Positions 54,044 through 64,000 of a stretch of DNA of 64,000 nt are shown one piece after another (the first letter of the stretch is position 1; every line of letters starts with the position of its first letter). This DNA comes from Rhynchopus euleeides (lineage: Eukaryota; Euglenozoa; Diplonemea; Diplonemida; Diplonemidae). Location: positions 620,001 through 684,000 of the forward strand of contig OY723259.1 in the NCBI GenBank assembly GCA_963210315.1, written 5' to 3'. Both the position numbers and the translations under genes were made by a program. A model generated the notes under the pieces. It saw nothing but the letters and a program-made list of their open reading frames with translations, was not told the DNA's origin and ran no database searches.

Positions 54044-56239
54044 TCAGTCCAGCTGCACCTTCGATACCTTCTCGTGTCGCTCGTTGTCACGCGGCTCGTC
54101 CAGCAGCTCATAGAGGGCCGGGAGGGTGCCCCACGAGGCAGGCTTCTGCAGCACCATGGTGGTCGGCTGGAGGACAGCCTGCAGGGCACCGACCAGCACG
54201 GCACCCTCACCGGGGGTGTACAGGAAGCGGCGCCCCGCATCGCATGCCGTGCCCCACACCTGCAGGCCCGCCGCCACACCAGGCCCGGCAACAGTCACGA
54301 AGCGCTGGCAGCGTGTCCCCACGTCCCCGTGGTACACCGTCCCGCTCGCCAGACCTGCCGTCAGCTGCTCGCACAGCGGCACACACAGCACACGCCGCAC
54401 GAACTGCACAGCGTCCTCTGCGTGCACAGGCACAGGCTGCACGAGGTTCCACTCAGTGAACAGGCGCTCTCCAAGCAGTGACACAAGCGTACCACGGCTC
54501 TGCTGGAGGAGTGGTACAATCAACTCCAGGCAGTCGCTAATCTGGTAGTGCGCACTGCTGTCCATCACAGTGGTCAGTGACAGCACACCGACTGTTGCGT
54601 GCTCTTCCGTGACAGTGCCTGCAGGGTTGACGGAGCAGTGGAGGCGAGAGGAGAACGACGATAGCGAACCCCTGCTTGAAGCGGAAGGGGTGGCGGGAGG
54701 CAGTACTTCTGCCAGTGGTTTGTGCTGCCTGTCTGCAAGGGCGGCAGGCCACACGTGCCTCACAGGCAGTGCCTCACTCACACCCTTCAGCTCTGCCGCA
54801 ATCTCGCCACCCGCGACAGCAGGCGCACACGCACCGCTGACCTGCGACCACACCGCACTCGGCACAGCCACCGCACCAGGCACACACGTGCTCTCCAGAC
54901 GCGACGCCACGTTCACCGTGTGCCCGAAGTAGTCCACACGCCCCGTCAGTGCGTTCGTCTCCGCCATCACAGGGCCGTGGTTCACACCGACACGCACCGT
55001 GAGCCCGCCCCACAGTCCTGTCCGCCTGCAGATCGGGACCTCCAGCAGTGCGGCAGGCCACTCCGCAGCAAGCAGTGCCTCCTGCACCGCCAGCCCGAAG
55101 CACACACCCGCACACGGCCCCTCGAACGCAACCATGAAGGCGTCCCCGATCGTCTTCACCTCGTACCCGCAGAAACGGGAAACTGCTTCACGCATCACCG
55201 CGTTGTGTGTCCGGATCGCCTTCTGCATCGCCTCGGGTGCCGCCTCCCACACAGACGTCGACGCACGGATGTCTGTGAACACAAGTGTTGCCTCCCCGCT
55301 CTCTGACCCGGGTGCGGCAACAGGTGCAACAGAACGACGCCCCTCGTCATCATCACCGTCAATCGACACACGTTCGAATAGCGCTGCAGGGAGGTAGGGT
55401 CGGTACAGCCTGAGGTTGTGCTCCAGACGTTGCAAGGCAGCGTGCATTGCAGGTGGAAGACGCCCCTGCGCCGCCTCCAGCAGCTCCGCCACGGTGTCGA
55501 CGTCGTAGCCCGCAAGCAGCTGTGCCGCCGCCTCCACAGTCTCAATGGTCCGTGCCATCGACGCCTGCTCCTTCTCCGCCTCCTCTGCAAACCCTCGTGT
55601 CGCAAGGAAGTCGATGAGAAGCACCATGGAGACAACCAAAGCTTGGGTGGTGGTCCAGGACACGGATTTTGCACATGGTGGGTTGGAGCAGTCACACAAT
55701 GGAACCAGCTGTTCAAGGCGGTACTCTCTCGACGAGCTGCCTGGTAGGTCCAGCAGACCGAAGCAGAACTGCACATCAAACAACAGAAAAAAAATCCAGA
55801 ACACGGCTCCGCACATGAGGTACTTTGCAAAACTTCTGCCGAGACGCAACACGAGTGAGAGGTCCAGCACCAGCACGAACAGAGACCATCTGGGTGTGAG
55901 GCTCACTGCTTGGTTGTGCAGATGCAAGCAGCATATCGATATGGTCCACAGCACGACGTGCACCCGCACCAATCGCTTCGTGATGTTGATGCGGCACAGG
56001 CACTGCAGGATGATGGTCGCCATGGTTGCCAACAGAATGCCGTAGCTCGCAATGACCAAGGATGTCAGATGACTCGTCCTCGTGGTCACGCAAGAATACA
56101 GCGTTGTGACAAACACACACAACGCGATGATGAAGAGGAGACGCCTGTCACTGCGCTCCTTCCCCTTCAGATGCCCGTCCATCGACACTATCCCTTCGAC
56201 CCAACACCTTGCCGCCTCCCGACATCTCGGCAATACCAT
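54044..56239 (-). CDS. Membrane adenylyl cyclase D (intact)
   Basis: 731 residues, same plan as B and C: six membrane segments, CDCSNPPCAKS loop, signalling helix, complete cyclase domain (FTDI, EVKTIGD, VDYFG, NVASR) and a degenerate second cyclase domain. The usual MGWFEG start is replaced by RCWVEG, so translation must begin at the upstream ATG (MVLPRCREAARC), giving a different N-terminus. It has one extra Asp in the GDDDEGRR linker. The C-terminus (LYELLDEPRDNERHEKVSKVQLD split after LYELL) differs from B and C because the 3' flank was exchanged; the E-type fragment at 53700-53825 marks that event. Confidence 0.9.
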   Translation of the reverse strand: MVLPRCREAARCWVEGIVSMDGHLKGKERSDRRLLFIIALCVFVTTLYSCVTTRTSHLTSLVIASYGILLATMATIILQCLCRINITKRLVRVHVVLWTISICCLHLHNQAVSLTPRWSLFVLVLDLSLVLRLGRSFAKYLMCGAVFWIFFLLFDVQFCFGLLDLPGSSSREYRLEQLVPLCDCSNPPCAKSVSWTTTQALVVSMVLLIDFLATRGFAEEAEKEQASMARTIETVEAAAQLLAGYDVDTVAELLEAAQGRLPPAMHAALQRLEHNLRLYRPYLPAALFERVSIDGDDDEGRRSVAPVAAPGSESGEATLVFTDIRASTSVWEAAPEAMQKAIRTHNAVMREAVSRFCGYEVKTIGDAFMVAFEGPCAGVCFGLAVQEALLAAEWPAALLEVPICRRTGLWGGLTVRVGVNHGPVMAETNALTGRVDYFGHTVNVASRLESTCVPGAVAVPSAVWSQVSGACAPAVAGGEIAAELKGVSEALPVRHVWPAALADRQHKPLAEVLPPATPSASSRGSLSSFSSRLHCSVNPAGTVTEEHATVGVLSLTTVMDSSAHYQISDCLELIVPLLQQSRGTLVSLLGERLFTEWNLVQPVPVHAEDAVQFVRRVLCVPLCEQLTAGLASGTVYHGDVGTRCQRFVTVAGPGVAAGLQVWGTACDAGRRFLYTPGEGAVLVGALQAVLQPTTMVLQKPASWGTLPALYELLDEPRDNERHEKVSKVQLD

Positions 56240-56759
56240 TAGATCAGGTCACCCCCCACCGTGTCACCCAGTTGCTCCCCACCGGCTGCACCGCACCCTG
56301 TTGTGTAAGGTACCACTGCAGGTGCCCCTGTGTGTGGCGTGGTGTCGGCTGCGAGGGAAAGAGAACACCACCAAAGTGAGGAACATCCCCGTTGTGCCTT
56401 GAGTGACGACACGTGTGCCCTGAGTGGGGGCGGTGAGGGTCATGCAAGGGTGGGACGGCGTGACGCGGCTTTGGCTCTCAGGACTACGTATTGCAACAGC
56501 GAGTGGGCAGAGGAGGGCAGCAGCAGCAAGGTGTGCCACAGTCGCTCCGTAGAGACCAGTCAGAGTCACCACAGGCGAACTGAGGGTGCAGCACGCGATG
56601 CATGCGCGCTGTCGGAAGACAGACAGCATCAATCGAACAAGGCGAAGCCCTGTGAAGCGGTGACAGCCTGGCAAGGCAGAAGAGGGCACACGCAGGGCAC
56701 GGTCCAGGGCAGAAGCAAGGAGTGACACACGAAAGGGAACCAGACAGGACAAACAGCTG

Positions 56760-58544
56760 CTACACATGCACCAGAAGGGCGTGCCTGCACCCCAGCTGTG
56801 TGAATACGTGCCGCACAGCAGCCTCGTGCTGCCCTGCATCCGACACAGCGTCTGCCACACACGCACCCTTCACGTACTTCCGCACAGCCTCGTTGTACGG
56901 CGCCCACTCGGCAGCACCATGCCCGACCTGGTACAGCCACTCGTCCTCAGGCACGTCTGTCTTGTCAGCAACGTCAGGCACCTGCACCTCGTACACAGGC
57001 TGCTCCCCGCCGTCAGGCACAGCGTCACGCAGCTTGTCACCGCCACACGCACCCGCCTTCACCAGGTGCACAAGGCGCGGCACCAGCAGCAGCACGTGTT
57101 CGAGTTCTACCTCCTGATGCACGTTGCGGTCGCACACCACCGTCAGTCCGAACGCACGTGCCGCACGTTCCATCCCACACGCCACAAGCGGGACACCGCC
57201 CAGCACGCTGAAGCGCCGCATCTCGGCACACCCCACGTCCCCGTGCAGCACCCTGCCTGTCGCAAGCCCGATACTGACACGCACGCCCTGCGGCCCGCAC
57301 GCCATGCTGCCCACCGCCTGCACAATGTCCTGTGCCGCCTTCACAGCTGACGTCGCGTGCACGGCACACGGCCTCCACGTGTTGAACGATGCAAGCACCC
57401 GATCCCCCACGAACACGTCCACAAGCCCGCGACGACGGTGCGTCACATCCAGTGCTGTCGTCAGCACCGCATCGAACACGTTTGTGAAGTCTGTAGCGTT
57501 GCTCTCCAGCAGACCAAGCGACCCGCACACGTTCATCACAAACACACTGGCATTGGTGGGCTTCAGGAACCCAAGCCGCCTTGCCAGGTCTGGCACTGCT
57601 ACCTCTGCGCTGCTTTGGGTGGAGGTGGACGCGATGGAAGTCCGGGATGACTGGCAAGACCCCCTCGGAACACTCCTGCTGTGGCCGTGGTCATTTGAAT
57701 CTTGCAAAGGCAGGCACGACTTCGGGAGGTAGGGTCGGTACAGCCTGAGGTTGTGCTCCAGACGTTGCAAGGCATCGTACATCGCAGGTGGGAGACGCCC
57801 CTCCGCCGCCTCCAGCAGCTCCGCCACGGTGTCGACGTCGTAGCCCGCAAGCAGCTGTGCCGCCGCCTCCACAGTCTCAATGGTCCGTGCCATCGACGCC
57901 TGCTCCTTCTCCGCCTCCTCTGCAAACCCGCGTGTCGCAAGGAAATCTATGAGAAGCATCATGATGATGGCCACGGCTTCAATAGTCATCCAGGATAGGC
58001 GCCCGGCACACGGCGGGTTGGAGCAGTCGCACTGCCTCGCCAGCTCTTTCAGGCGATACTCCCGTGACGAGCTGCCTGGTAGATCCAGCAGACCGAAGCG
58101 GACCTCGATGTCCACGAACAGCACCAAAACCCAGAGCATACTGCACGCCACGAGGTACTTTGCAAAGCTTCTGCCGAGACGCAACACGAGTGAGAGGTCC
58201 AGCACCAGCACGAACAGCGACCATCTGGGTGTGGTGCTTATGGCTTGGTTGTGGAGCTGCAAGCAGCATATGGAGAATGTCCACAGCACGACGTGCACCC
58301 GCACCATTCGCTTCGTGATGTTGATGCGGCACAGGCACTGCAGGAGGATGACCGACATGGTTGTCAAGACCACCCCGGAATGTACCACAAGCAGCAGAGT
58401 CATGTCACTCGCATCTGTTGTCGCACAGGACCACGTCGTGATTGTCAAACAGATCGCAGCGAGGAGGAACAGCAGACGCCTGTCACTGCGCTCCTTCCCC
58501 TTCAGCCGCCCGTCCATCGACACGACCCCTTCAAACCACTTCAT
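56760..58544 (-). CDS. Cyclase-family protein E lacking the active catalytic domain
   Basis: From MKWFEGVVSMDG (open frame extends to 58739) the chain is 594 residues. The membrane module, Cys-rich loop and signalling helix match A-D up to LRLYRPYLP. The sequence then switches to KSCLPLQ, a Ser-rich linker and one divergent cyclase-fold domain (VFVMNVCGSL, VFVGDRVLASF, VRVSIGLATGRVLHGDVG, FSVLGGVPLVACGMERAAR). The first metal Asp is Asn or absent, the adenine-selecting Lys and Asp are missing, and only GDR remains. The C-terminus adds EWAPYNEAVRKYVKGAC, a helical tail not in A-D. It therefore probably cannot make cAMP alone and may act as a regulatory partner, or be a domain-loss variant. Confidence 0.85.
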   Translation of the reverse strand: MKWFEGVVSMDGRLKGKERSDRRLLFLLAAICLTITTWSCATTDASDMTLLLVVHSGVVLTTMSVILLQCLCRINITKRMVRVHVVLWTFSICCLQLHNQAISTTPRWSLFVLVLDLSLVLRLGRSFAKYLVACSMLWVLVLFVDIEVRFGLLDLPGSSSREYRLKELARQCDCSNPPCAGRLSWMTIEAVAIIMMLLIDFLATRGFAEEAEKEQASMARTIETVEAAAQLLAGYDVDTVAELLEAAEGRLPPAMYDALQRLEHNLRLYRPYLPKSCLPLQDSNDHGHSRSVPRGSCQSSRTSIASTSTQSSAEVAVPDLARRLGFLKPTNASVFVMNVCGSLGLLESNATDFTNVFDAVLTTALDVTHRRRGLVDVFVGDRVLASFNTWRPCAVHATSAVKAAQDIVQAVGSMACGPQGVRVSIGLATGRVLHGDVGCAEMRRFSVLGGVPLVACGMERAARAFGLTVVCDRNVHQEVELEHVLLLVPRLVHLVKAGACGGDKLRDAVPDGGEQPVYEVQVPDVADKTDVPEDEWLYQVGHGAAEWAPYNEAVRKYVKGACVADAVSDAGQHEAAVRHVFTQLGCRHALLVHV

Positions 58545-59379
58545 TGCCATTGCCGTGTATAGTGTGTGGCAAAAACCCCTGGGGACACCCATGTATGTCA
58601 GAGGTGCCCGTGTAATGTACTGCCTGACTTGAGCTGAGTGTGGCGGTGGTTCTGAGCAGATGGCATCGGATTGCCAATTCCAGTGTTTGGGGGGGCAGGG
58701 GTGGTTGACGACAGACGAGACTCTTTCATGACAACCCACAAGAATGCACCATGAAGAATGCTGGGCTCACAGGGCTTTCGACACCTTAGGCCTGCACGTG
58801 CCTCCCGACCGCACATGAACTCAGGTCCTGACAGGAATGCCTATTTGGGATGTAACTTTGTGATGACCACCTGCTTCTGACCCTGAGTTTGGCGGAGCTG
58901 GGCGGCGGCGTGTCGGCATGAGGCGGAACGCCGTGTTGGGCAAAATATGAAACTGTTGCTGGCGCACCAACCCGGGCAAAACAACAGCAACTCTGCAGCC
59001 ATGATGAGGAGGTTGTATGTGTTGCCCAAGCGCTGCCTACCGTCTTTTTGACACTGACAGGATCCCTGCTGCAGCAATAAATCAGGCGGCGATGGAACGG
59101 AAGAATGCGTTCCGTCTGAGATTTCTTAGCGGACGCCGCATTTGGTTCGCCCCCACCCCCCCTCCCCCAAGGTAATTGCCAGGCAGACATACAACGATCG
59201 GGGAACTGCCAAGGTGCTTGAGGCCACACACAGTTTCATGCGCCTGTGGTTTGGCGGTTCCACAACGGTTCGCAACACCCAGGCAAACCCGCAACCACGG
59301 GCTGCGGTGCAAGTGAGGCACATCATCAAGCTGATCACATATCACACGGAGAATTACCGTAAACGGAAAAAGGGTGGAC
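58545..59379. other. Upstream of gene E
   Basis: Repeat R2 at 58963-59092 (GATGAGGAGGTTGTATGTG, TTGCCCAAGCGCTGCCTAC), paired with 25835-25945. No gene. Confidence 0.55.
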
Positions 59380-59640
59380 CGTAAAAATGTTCCAAGTTCC
59401 AGAAAAATCCCATGGGGGTCTTCGCTCCATCCGCCAAAAAAAACCAAAAAAAACCGGAAAAACCCCGTGAAAAAGTCGGAAAAAAAGAGTGTGGGGAGTT
59501 GGGTCCAGTTTAGCAAAGTGAGCATATTTTTCGAAAATTGAAAAATTGGGGACACCAAAAGTCCCCAGAAAAATCTTCGACTTGGCCCGCAGAGTGATTT
59601 TTTTTGGTGAAAAACGATTTCAACAGTTGTCCAACAGTTG
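59380..59640 (-). repeat. Dispersed T-rich repeat R1, copy 2
   Basis: Inverted relative to 6405-6572 (GGAGTTGGGTCCAGTTTAGC, GGGGACACCAAAAGTCCCC). Its outer part includes CATGGGGGTCTTCGCTCC. Confidence 0.75.
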
Positions 59641-60304
59641 CTGTACAAGACGGCACACCGTTCTCTGCGCATGGGCTGCTGCACGTGAATCATTTGGATG
59701 TCCGAGGGGCTATCGGAACGAGGAGGGCCACGAGCCTGAACTACCCGCCAGCAGTGATCCCGTGCCAGGGCTGGCAGGGGGCCGCGGCCCCACCTCCCTT
59801 TTTCTGTAATTGTTTGGGAGGGTGGGCCGCCAGGGGTGGCATGGCCCTACCCTCGGCCCTACCTCCCGGGTCAGATTTTGGGGCTTTTGGGTTCGGCCTT
59901 GTGGCCGAGTTTTCATGCGCCGCAGCGTATGAAAACCCAACGGCATGCTGGGGGCTTGATGGTGTTCATCGAAACGCACCTCATCATGCCCCAAGCGAAG
60001 GACCATCCCCGCCTGGAATGTGCAACAGCACCAACCGGTGTGGGGACTAGCCTTCGAAGACTTTCAGGATGTTCACTACCGTGGCCTCCGGCGGCTGGGG
60101 GGCTGGATTCCTGATTTTTGATCCAGCAGGACGACCAAAGGCAGCAACATCCGGTGCCTCTCGAATTGGGTGAAAATGTTCTGTGGCCGTGCATTCGATC
60201 CTGTTTGCATCATACCACGGGAAGTCGGGGCGGGGTTGGGCTGCACTTTTTTTCTCGCGAGCTCGGCCACCCTGTGCCCGACCTCTTTTTTAGTTTGCCC
60301 GACC
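59641..60304. other. Intergenic
   Basis: Truncated GC hairpin element at 60073-60104 (stops after TGGGGGGCT). No gene. Confidence 0.5.
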
Positions 60305-60492
60305 CCGGAAAATAGGCAAAAAATTTCACCTATTTTTGGTCACCTAAGGGGGGGGGCTTCGCTCCGGGTCACTGACCCAAGCTGACCCAGATTGACCCGG
60401 AGCGAAGCCCCCCATTTTCCTAAGGTGAAAAACCCCAGGGTGACCCAAATTGACCCAAGTTGACCCAAATTGACCCGGAGCGAAGACCCCCA
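60305..60492 (+). repeat. GACCCAAATTGACCC module, copy 1
   Basis: Contains AAATTTCACCTATTTTTGG, an inverted pair CTTCGCTCCGGGTCA / TTGACCCGGAGCGAAG and repeated TTGACCCAA words, ending GAGCGAAGACCCCCATG. Confidence 0.88.
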
Positions 60493-60695
60493 TGTTCGTT
60501 CCCATAGGAAAAATTTTGGGGTTTTTTGGCCTATTTTTGGCCATTTTCCGCTGCATTTGTTTGATTTTGGGTCGGGAAAGGTATGGCCAGGAAGTGGGAA
60601 AAATTGAGGAAAAAGTCGGAAATTTTCAGGTTTGCCCATATAAACCATGGGTCACAGATTCCGATTTTTGGGTCAGACTCCAAGTTTGACACAAG

Positions 60696-60879
60696 GGAAA
60701 ATAGGCAAAAATTTTCACCTATTTTTGGTCACCTAAGGGGGGGCTTCGCTCCGGGTCACTGACCCAAGCTGACCCAGATTGACCCGGAGCGAAGCCCCCC
60801 ATTTTCCTAAGGTGAAAAACCCCAGGGTGACCCAAATTGACCCAAGTTGACCCAAATTGACCCGGAGCGAAGACCCCCC
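60696..60879 (+). repeat. GACCCAAATTGACCC module, copy 2
   Basis: Near-identical direct copy of 60305-60492. Confidence 0.88.
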
Positions 60880-61452
60880 ATTGGTGTAATTGACATCCCG
60901 TATTTCGTACTTCTTTCGTAACGATTTTAGTGGTAGGGGTGTCGTTTTTTCTCCTGCTTTCGGCTGGAGTGGCGCATTATTTTCCCGGCGCGCTTCGCGC
61001 GCCGGGAAGAATGCACGCACTGATACACTCCGTGCAACTCAATGGCAGCCCCACGCCCCCCCGGCAACATACACCGTCCTGACAGAACCCATCTAGCTCA
61101 CACAATACCATGAAAATCATCAAAAACAGCAGCATGTTGGGGAAGGGGGCCTGGGATTGCCCCTGACGCGGACGCCACCGCCAAGCCACGGCCCGCCGAC
61201 CCACGACTGCAGTACGCCAGTCAACAAGACCGCCACAGGTGAGCAACAAAGCCACCATTCGCCTCGGCTGATTATGTTAATCATGCAAAGAACATAAACA
61301 ACAACAATTCTGATCAACAAACCACGCACTGGGATCCAGGCTGGTTGCTGTGCTGGCGGAATGGACTGTACGTGACTTCTAGGCCTGGCATCAGGAAGTC
61401 GAGGAGGGTTGCCACCGCACGATCCGTGGCGCTCGGCGCGGCGGGGGGGTCT
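60880..61452. other. Intergenic with a strong hairpin
   Basis: 60982-61008 is TTCCCGGCGCGC, TTC, GCGCGCCGGGAA, a 12-bp stem. CCCGTATTTCGTA at 60896 recurs at 62157. No gene. Confidence 0.5.
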
Positions 61453-62057
61453 CTAACAAGGCGCCTCTTTGCAAGGGGGGTTGATGCTGGCTGCCCGAAC
61501 AGCCGGCTTCTTGGCAGCCTTCTTTGCTGCAGGCTTGGGCCTCCACAGGCTGGGAGACCTTGCTGACTTGAGGAGGGTCTTCACCTTGTCGGTGCCATGC
61601 TTGAAGAGCGCTTCAGCACCTTCGCATCTTATTTTGAACAAGGCAGCTGCCTTGTTTTCAAAAGTGCAAAGGTGTTGACACAAAAACACTGCCTCATGGC
61701 TTCGTCCAGAGGCAGTGTCTCCGTTGTCTCCAGTAAGTTGCCCCGCAGAACACAGAGCAGAGGGTGCTTCATCTTGTAGCCGGCCTCCCTCACAGCTGCC
61801 TCCACCCCCACCACCGTGAGCTCCTGTGGAAAGGGCTCATTTGAAACACGCCGGTCTGTGCAGGCACTTCCCGTAGAAACCTGAAATGTGATCCCGGGAA
61901 TTTTCTTCATCAGTTTTGGTGGCTTCCATCCTTCGGGATGCTGGTAGAACTGATCTGCTGGGTGTGTCATGTGTCGTAGGTGTGTGGATGCTGAAGTGGT
62001 AGCAAGGCGATGATGTGGGGTGATATCAACGGGACATGACTCGTCTCTTTGCTGCAT
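61453..62057 (-). pseudogene. Unidentified gene in two overlapping frames
   Basis: 62057-61629 (142 residues; KLMKKIPGITFQV, ELTVVGVEAAVREAGYKMKH, LLCVLRGNLLETTETLPLDE) overlaps 61689-61453 (78 residues, ending in a basic KPAAKKAAKKPAVRAA tail). Together they read like one short protein with a histone-H1-like Lys/Ala tail, interrupted by a frameshift or a very small intron near 61640-61690. No family recognised. Confidence 0.35.
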
Positions 62058-63563
62058 CGCACCCTGGCTTGTTGGGTCACCTCAAACATCGAAGACACCC
62101 CCCCGAAAATACCCTCCAAAAAAAAGTGCCACCCAAAATAAAAAACGACTCCCTACCCCGTATTTCGTAGTTCTTTCGTACGGTATATACGGGATTTCAG
62201 GTACACCACCCATTTGTTCCATCTTTTTTACGGTCCACCTATAGTACGGTTCACCTTTATTACGGTCCACAATATTTCCTTTTACGGTACTTTCGTTTTG
62301 CCTTGTGTAACACCACTGAGAGGGATCAGCCAAACTCCTGATCTAGCATCCACGGGGAAACCCCACGCAATCCTTTCATCCCTTCTTACATAACGGAAGG
62401 TAGCAGATGGGGCCGCTCTGATTGGGGGCTTCGCTCAGAAAAGCAGAAAAATGTGTGATAAAAATGTGACGCGTGTGCCAAAAAAATTGGCTGCGAAAGT
62501 GACACCAGTTTTTTTGACACACAGCGACACAGTAAACGGCGCCCCCCCCCCCCCCCCTCCCCCCGTACCCCTTCAACTGTCAGGAATAGGTGAACCAGAT
62601 CAAGTTTTTAGGTTGTGTCAGCTTGGCACATTTGACACGGAACATAGGGGCCCACAGCGCCCACAACAAGCTGTCAAAGCAACGGAGAAAATCCACAACG
62701 GGTGGACAGCCCTAGAGATTGCCACACAAACAGGCTAGCTGTGCCCCCGCTGGATCGTAAAGTGACAGCAAAACGAAACAAACCAAGTACTGCCGAAAAT
62801 TGTTTTGTTGGAACGCAGACTCCGGTGGTTGCCACACAAACAAGCAATATTATCTAATGGTACACCCGTGCCTCGCACCCCTCTTCTCCTGCGCCGGTAC
62901 TACGGCAGCGGAGGTTGGGCGCTTTGCGATTGGGCTGGGCTGGGCAGGACACACCCTCACCTGTCCCCTATGATGCAGGGCGTCACCCCTCGACAAAAAA
63001 GACTAATACAGCCGGGTGAATCACAAGAGAGAAGGGTAGCAACGACAGTTGGTGTTCTTCGAACGCAGAACACCCCTTCCTAAACAAAACCCATCCCAAG
63101 AGCCTTGCGGCAGGTTTGGCACACCGGCTGGCCCACCCACACGAATGACACGCACGATCACTGGAATTTTGCACGGTGTGACGACCCTGGCCCTGACGTG
63201 TGTTGCATTTTTATCAAGCAGTGCGGCCCAGCAAGGCGAGGCAGCACTGGACATGATTTTCAGCTCTCAGACATCAACCCCGGGTATGATAAGTGTACAG
63301 CATCACGGTTTCGACGTTGTGCCCCCCCAGGGGGGGGCACTGCGCGATGGTAGTTCGCTGAACCTGAATTAAACACTACAAAATGATGAGAAGTGGCTTT
63401 GTGACGGTTGTGCTCCGCGAGCCACGGCTCGGGCGGCAAGGGGAAGTTTTCCCCAAATAAAAATAGAACATCACGGAGTTGGACAGAGAACGGAGAACGG
63501 AAAACACGGCAGTTCACCCACGCGACATGCCTCCCACATACGCGTGACAACCCCGCTGAATCA
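62058..63563. other. Intergenic
   Basis: TACGGTCCACC-type short repeats at 62230-62290, a C tract at 62543-62558, no supportable gene. Confidence 0.45.
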
Positions 63564-64000
63564 TCACAGCTTCGCTGCGTCTACACTGGGAGGCACCTTG
63601 TGCATAGCGATGACACACTTCCGGCTTTCTTTAAACGGCTTACACCCATTGTATGTGAAGTGATGCAGATCGGTGATGAGGATGGGTATCGGCTGCAGGT
63701 ATCCGAAAAATACGAGCATTTCTTTAAACCCATTGAGCATCGCGTCAGGCAGGTGCAGCATCGACGAGAGGACGCGGTCGGCAAACTCCACACCGGGAAT
63801 CGTCGCCTTCGTCCCCGGCATGCCTGGGGACTGCTTCAAACCCTTGAGCAGCATCGCCGGATTCACGGTGAAACCCCAGGACCAGGGGCAGTTCTGCTGC
63901 AGCTGCAGCTCCTGCCTCCGCTGCGTCAGCGCAGCGAACATGCCGGATCCTGCAAACTCTGGACGCACCCCACCAAACACGCCATAAATGAGCCGCTCGC
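63564..64000 (-). CDS. Unidentified protein, 5' end beyond the window
   Basis: The frame is open from the right edge (reading ERLIYGVFGGVRPEFAG) to a stop at 63564, about 145 residues. Composition is normal, with hydrophobic and basic patches (HLPDAMLNGFKEMLVFFGYL, PIPILITDLHHFTYNG). There is no initiator ATG before residue 14 of the visible part, so this is a 3' piece. No motif is recognised. Confidence 0.5.
   Translation of the reverse strand, partial: ERLIYGVFGGVRPEFAGSGMFAALTQRRQELQLQQNCPWSWGFTVNPAMLLKGLKQSPGMPGTKATIPGVEFADRVLSSMLHLPDAMLNGFKEMLVFFGYLQPIPILITDLHHFTYNGCKPFKESRKCVIAMHKVPPSVDAAKL

Noticed and set aside
1..64000. tRNA or rRNA genes
   Set aside because: No cloverleaf with A and B boxes or rRNA core sequence was recognised by eye; a covariance-model search would be needed to exclude them.

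Overview
The window looks like nuclear DNA of an unidentified unicellular eukaryote. Coding density is low, and two genes are best read with short GT-AG introns (30842-30910 and 35815-35866). Cut-and-paste transposons, MITEs, foldbacks, minisatellites and homopolymer tracts fill most of the space, and no bacterial operon features are present. The membrane adenylyl cyclases have a catalytic core (FTDI, EVKTIGD, VDYFG, NVASR) reminiscent of trypanosomatid-type cyclases. That is only a weak hint towards Euglenozoa; a cis-spliced lineage such as diplonemids would fit better than trypanosomatids. I cannot name the species.

Left part (1-17.8 kb): a frameshifted ubiquitin-specific-protease-like gene (604-2911, minus) runs into a 51-bp minisatellite (2916-4293). 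Then come AT-homopolymer repeats, a hAT-type transposase (6937-8805, plus), a 1.07-kb TA-flanked non-autonomous element (9643-10713), and two members of a cyclase family on the minus strand: pseudogene A (11561-13701) and intact B (14430-16571).

Middle: a 7.6-kb satellite of 41-bp units with a higher-order period near 1045 bp (17774-25400), then intact cyclase C (26284-28428). From 29.4 to 36.8 kb lies a nest of mobile DNA: two copies of a 0.3-kb MITE, a roughly 0.7-kb near-perfect palindrome ending in CACGGTG, a two-gene set (348-aa partner protein plus 514-aa DDE/RNase-H-like transposase), and a complete-looking 2.9-kb element ending in CACGGTGC (33853-36787). That element has about 260-bp inverted repeats and carries a paralogue of the partner gene plus a three-zinc-finger gene. 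This CACGGTG-ended, partner-protein-encoding transposon group is the best candidate for an undescribed system.

Right part (37-64 kb): an ankyrin-repeat gene (38800-39348), a 67-aa coiled-coil gene (40749-40952), a long-TIR element (42281-43428) whose ends match those of the 9.6-kb element, a GC foldback, an inverted duplication around a Cys/His- and Pro/Ser-rich gene (45925-50425), a tetraspanin (52011-52862), two more cyclase-family genes D (54044-56239) and E (56760-58544), and an unidentified gene cut by the right edge. Gene E keeps the membrane module but has lost the catalytically competent domain.

The five cyclase genes share orientation and a common plan (six membrane helices, signalling helix, cyclase domains). 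They look like a local gene family scattered by transposon and satellite insertion. The other host genes are not obviously linked in function.
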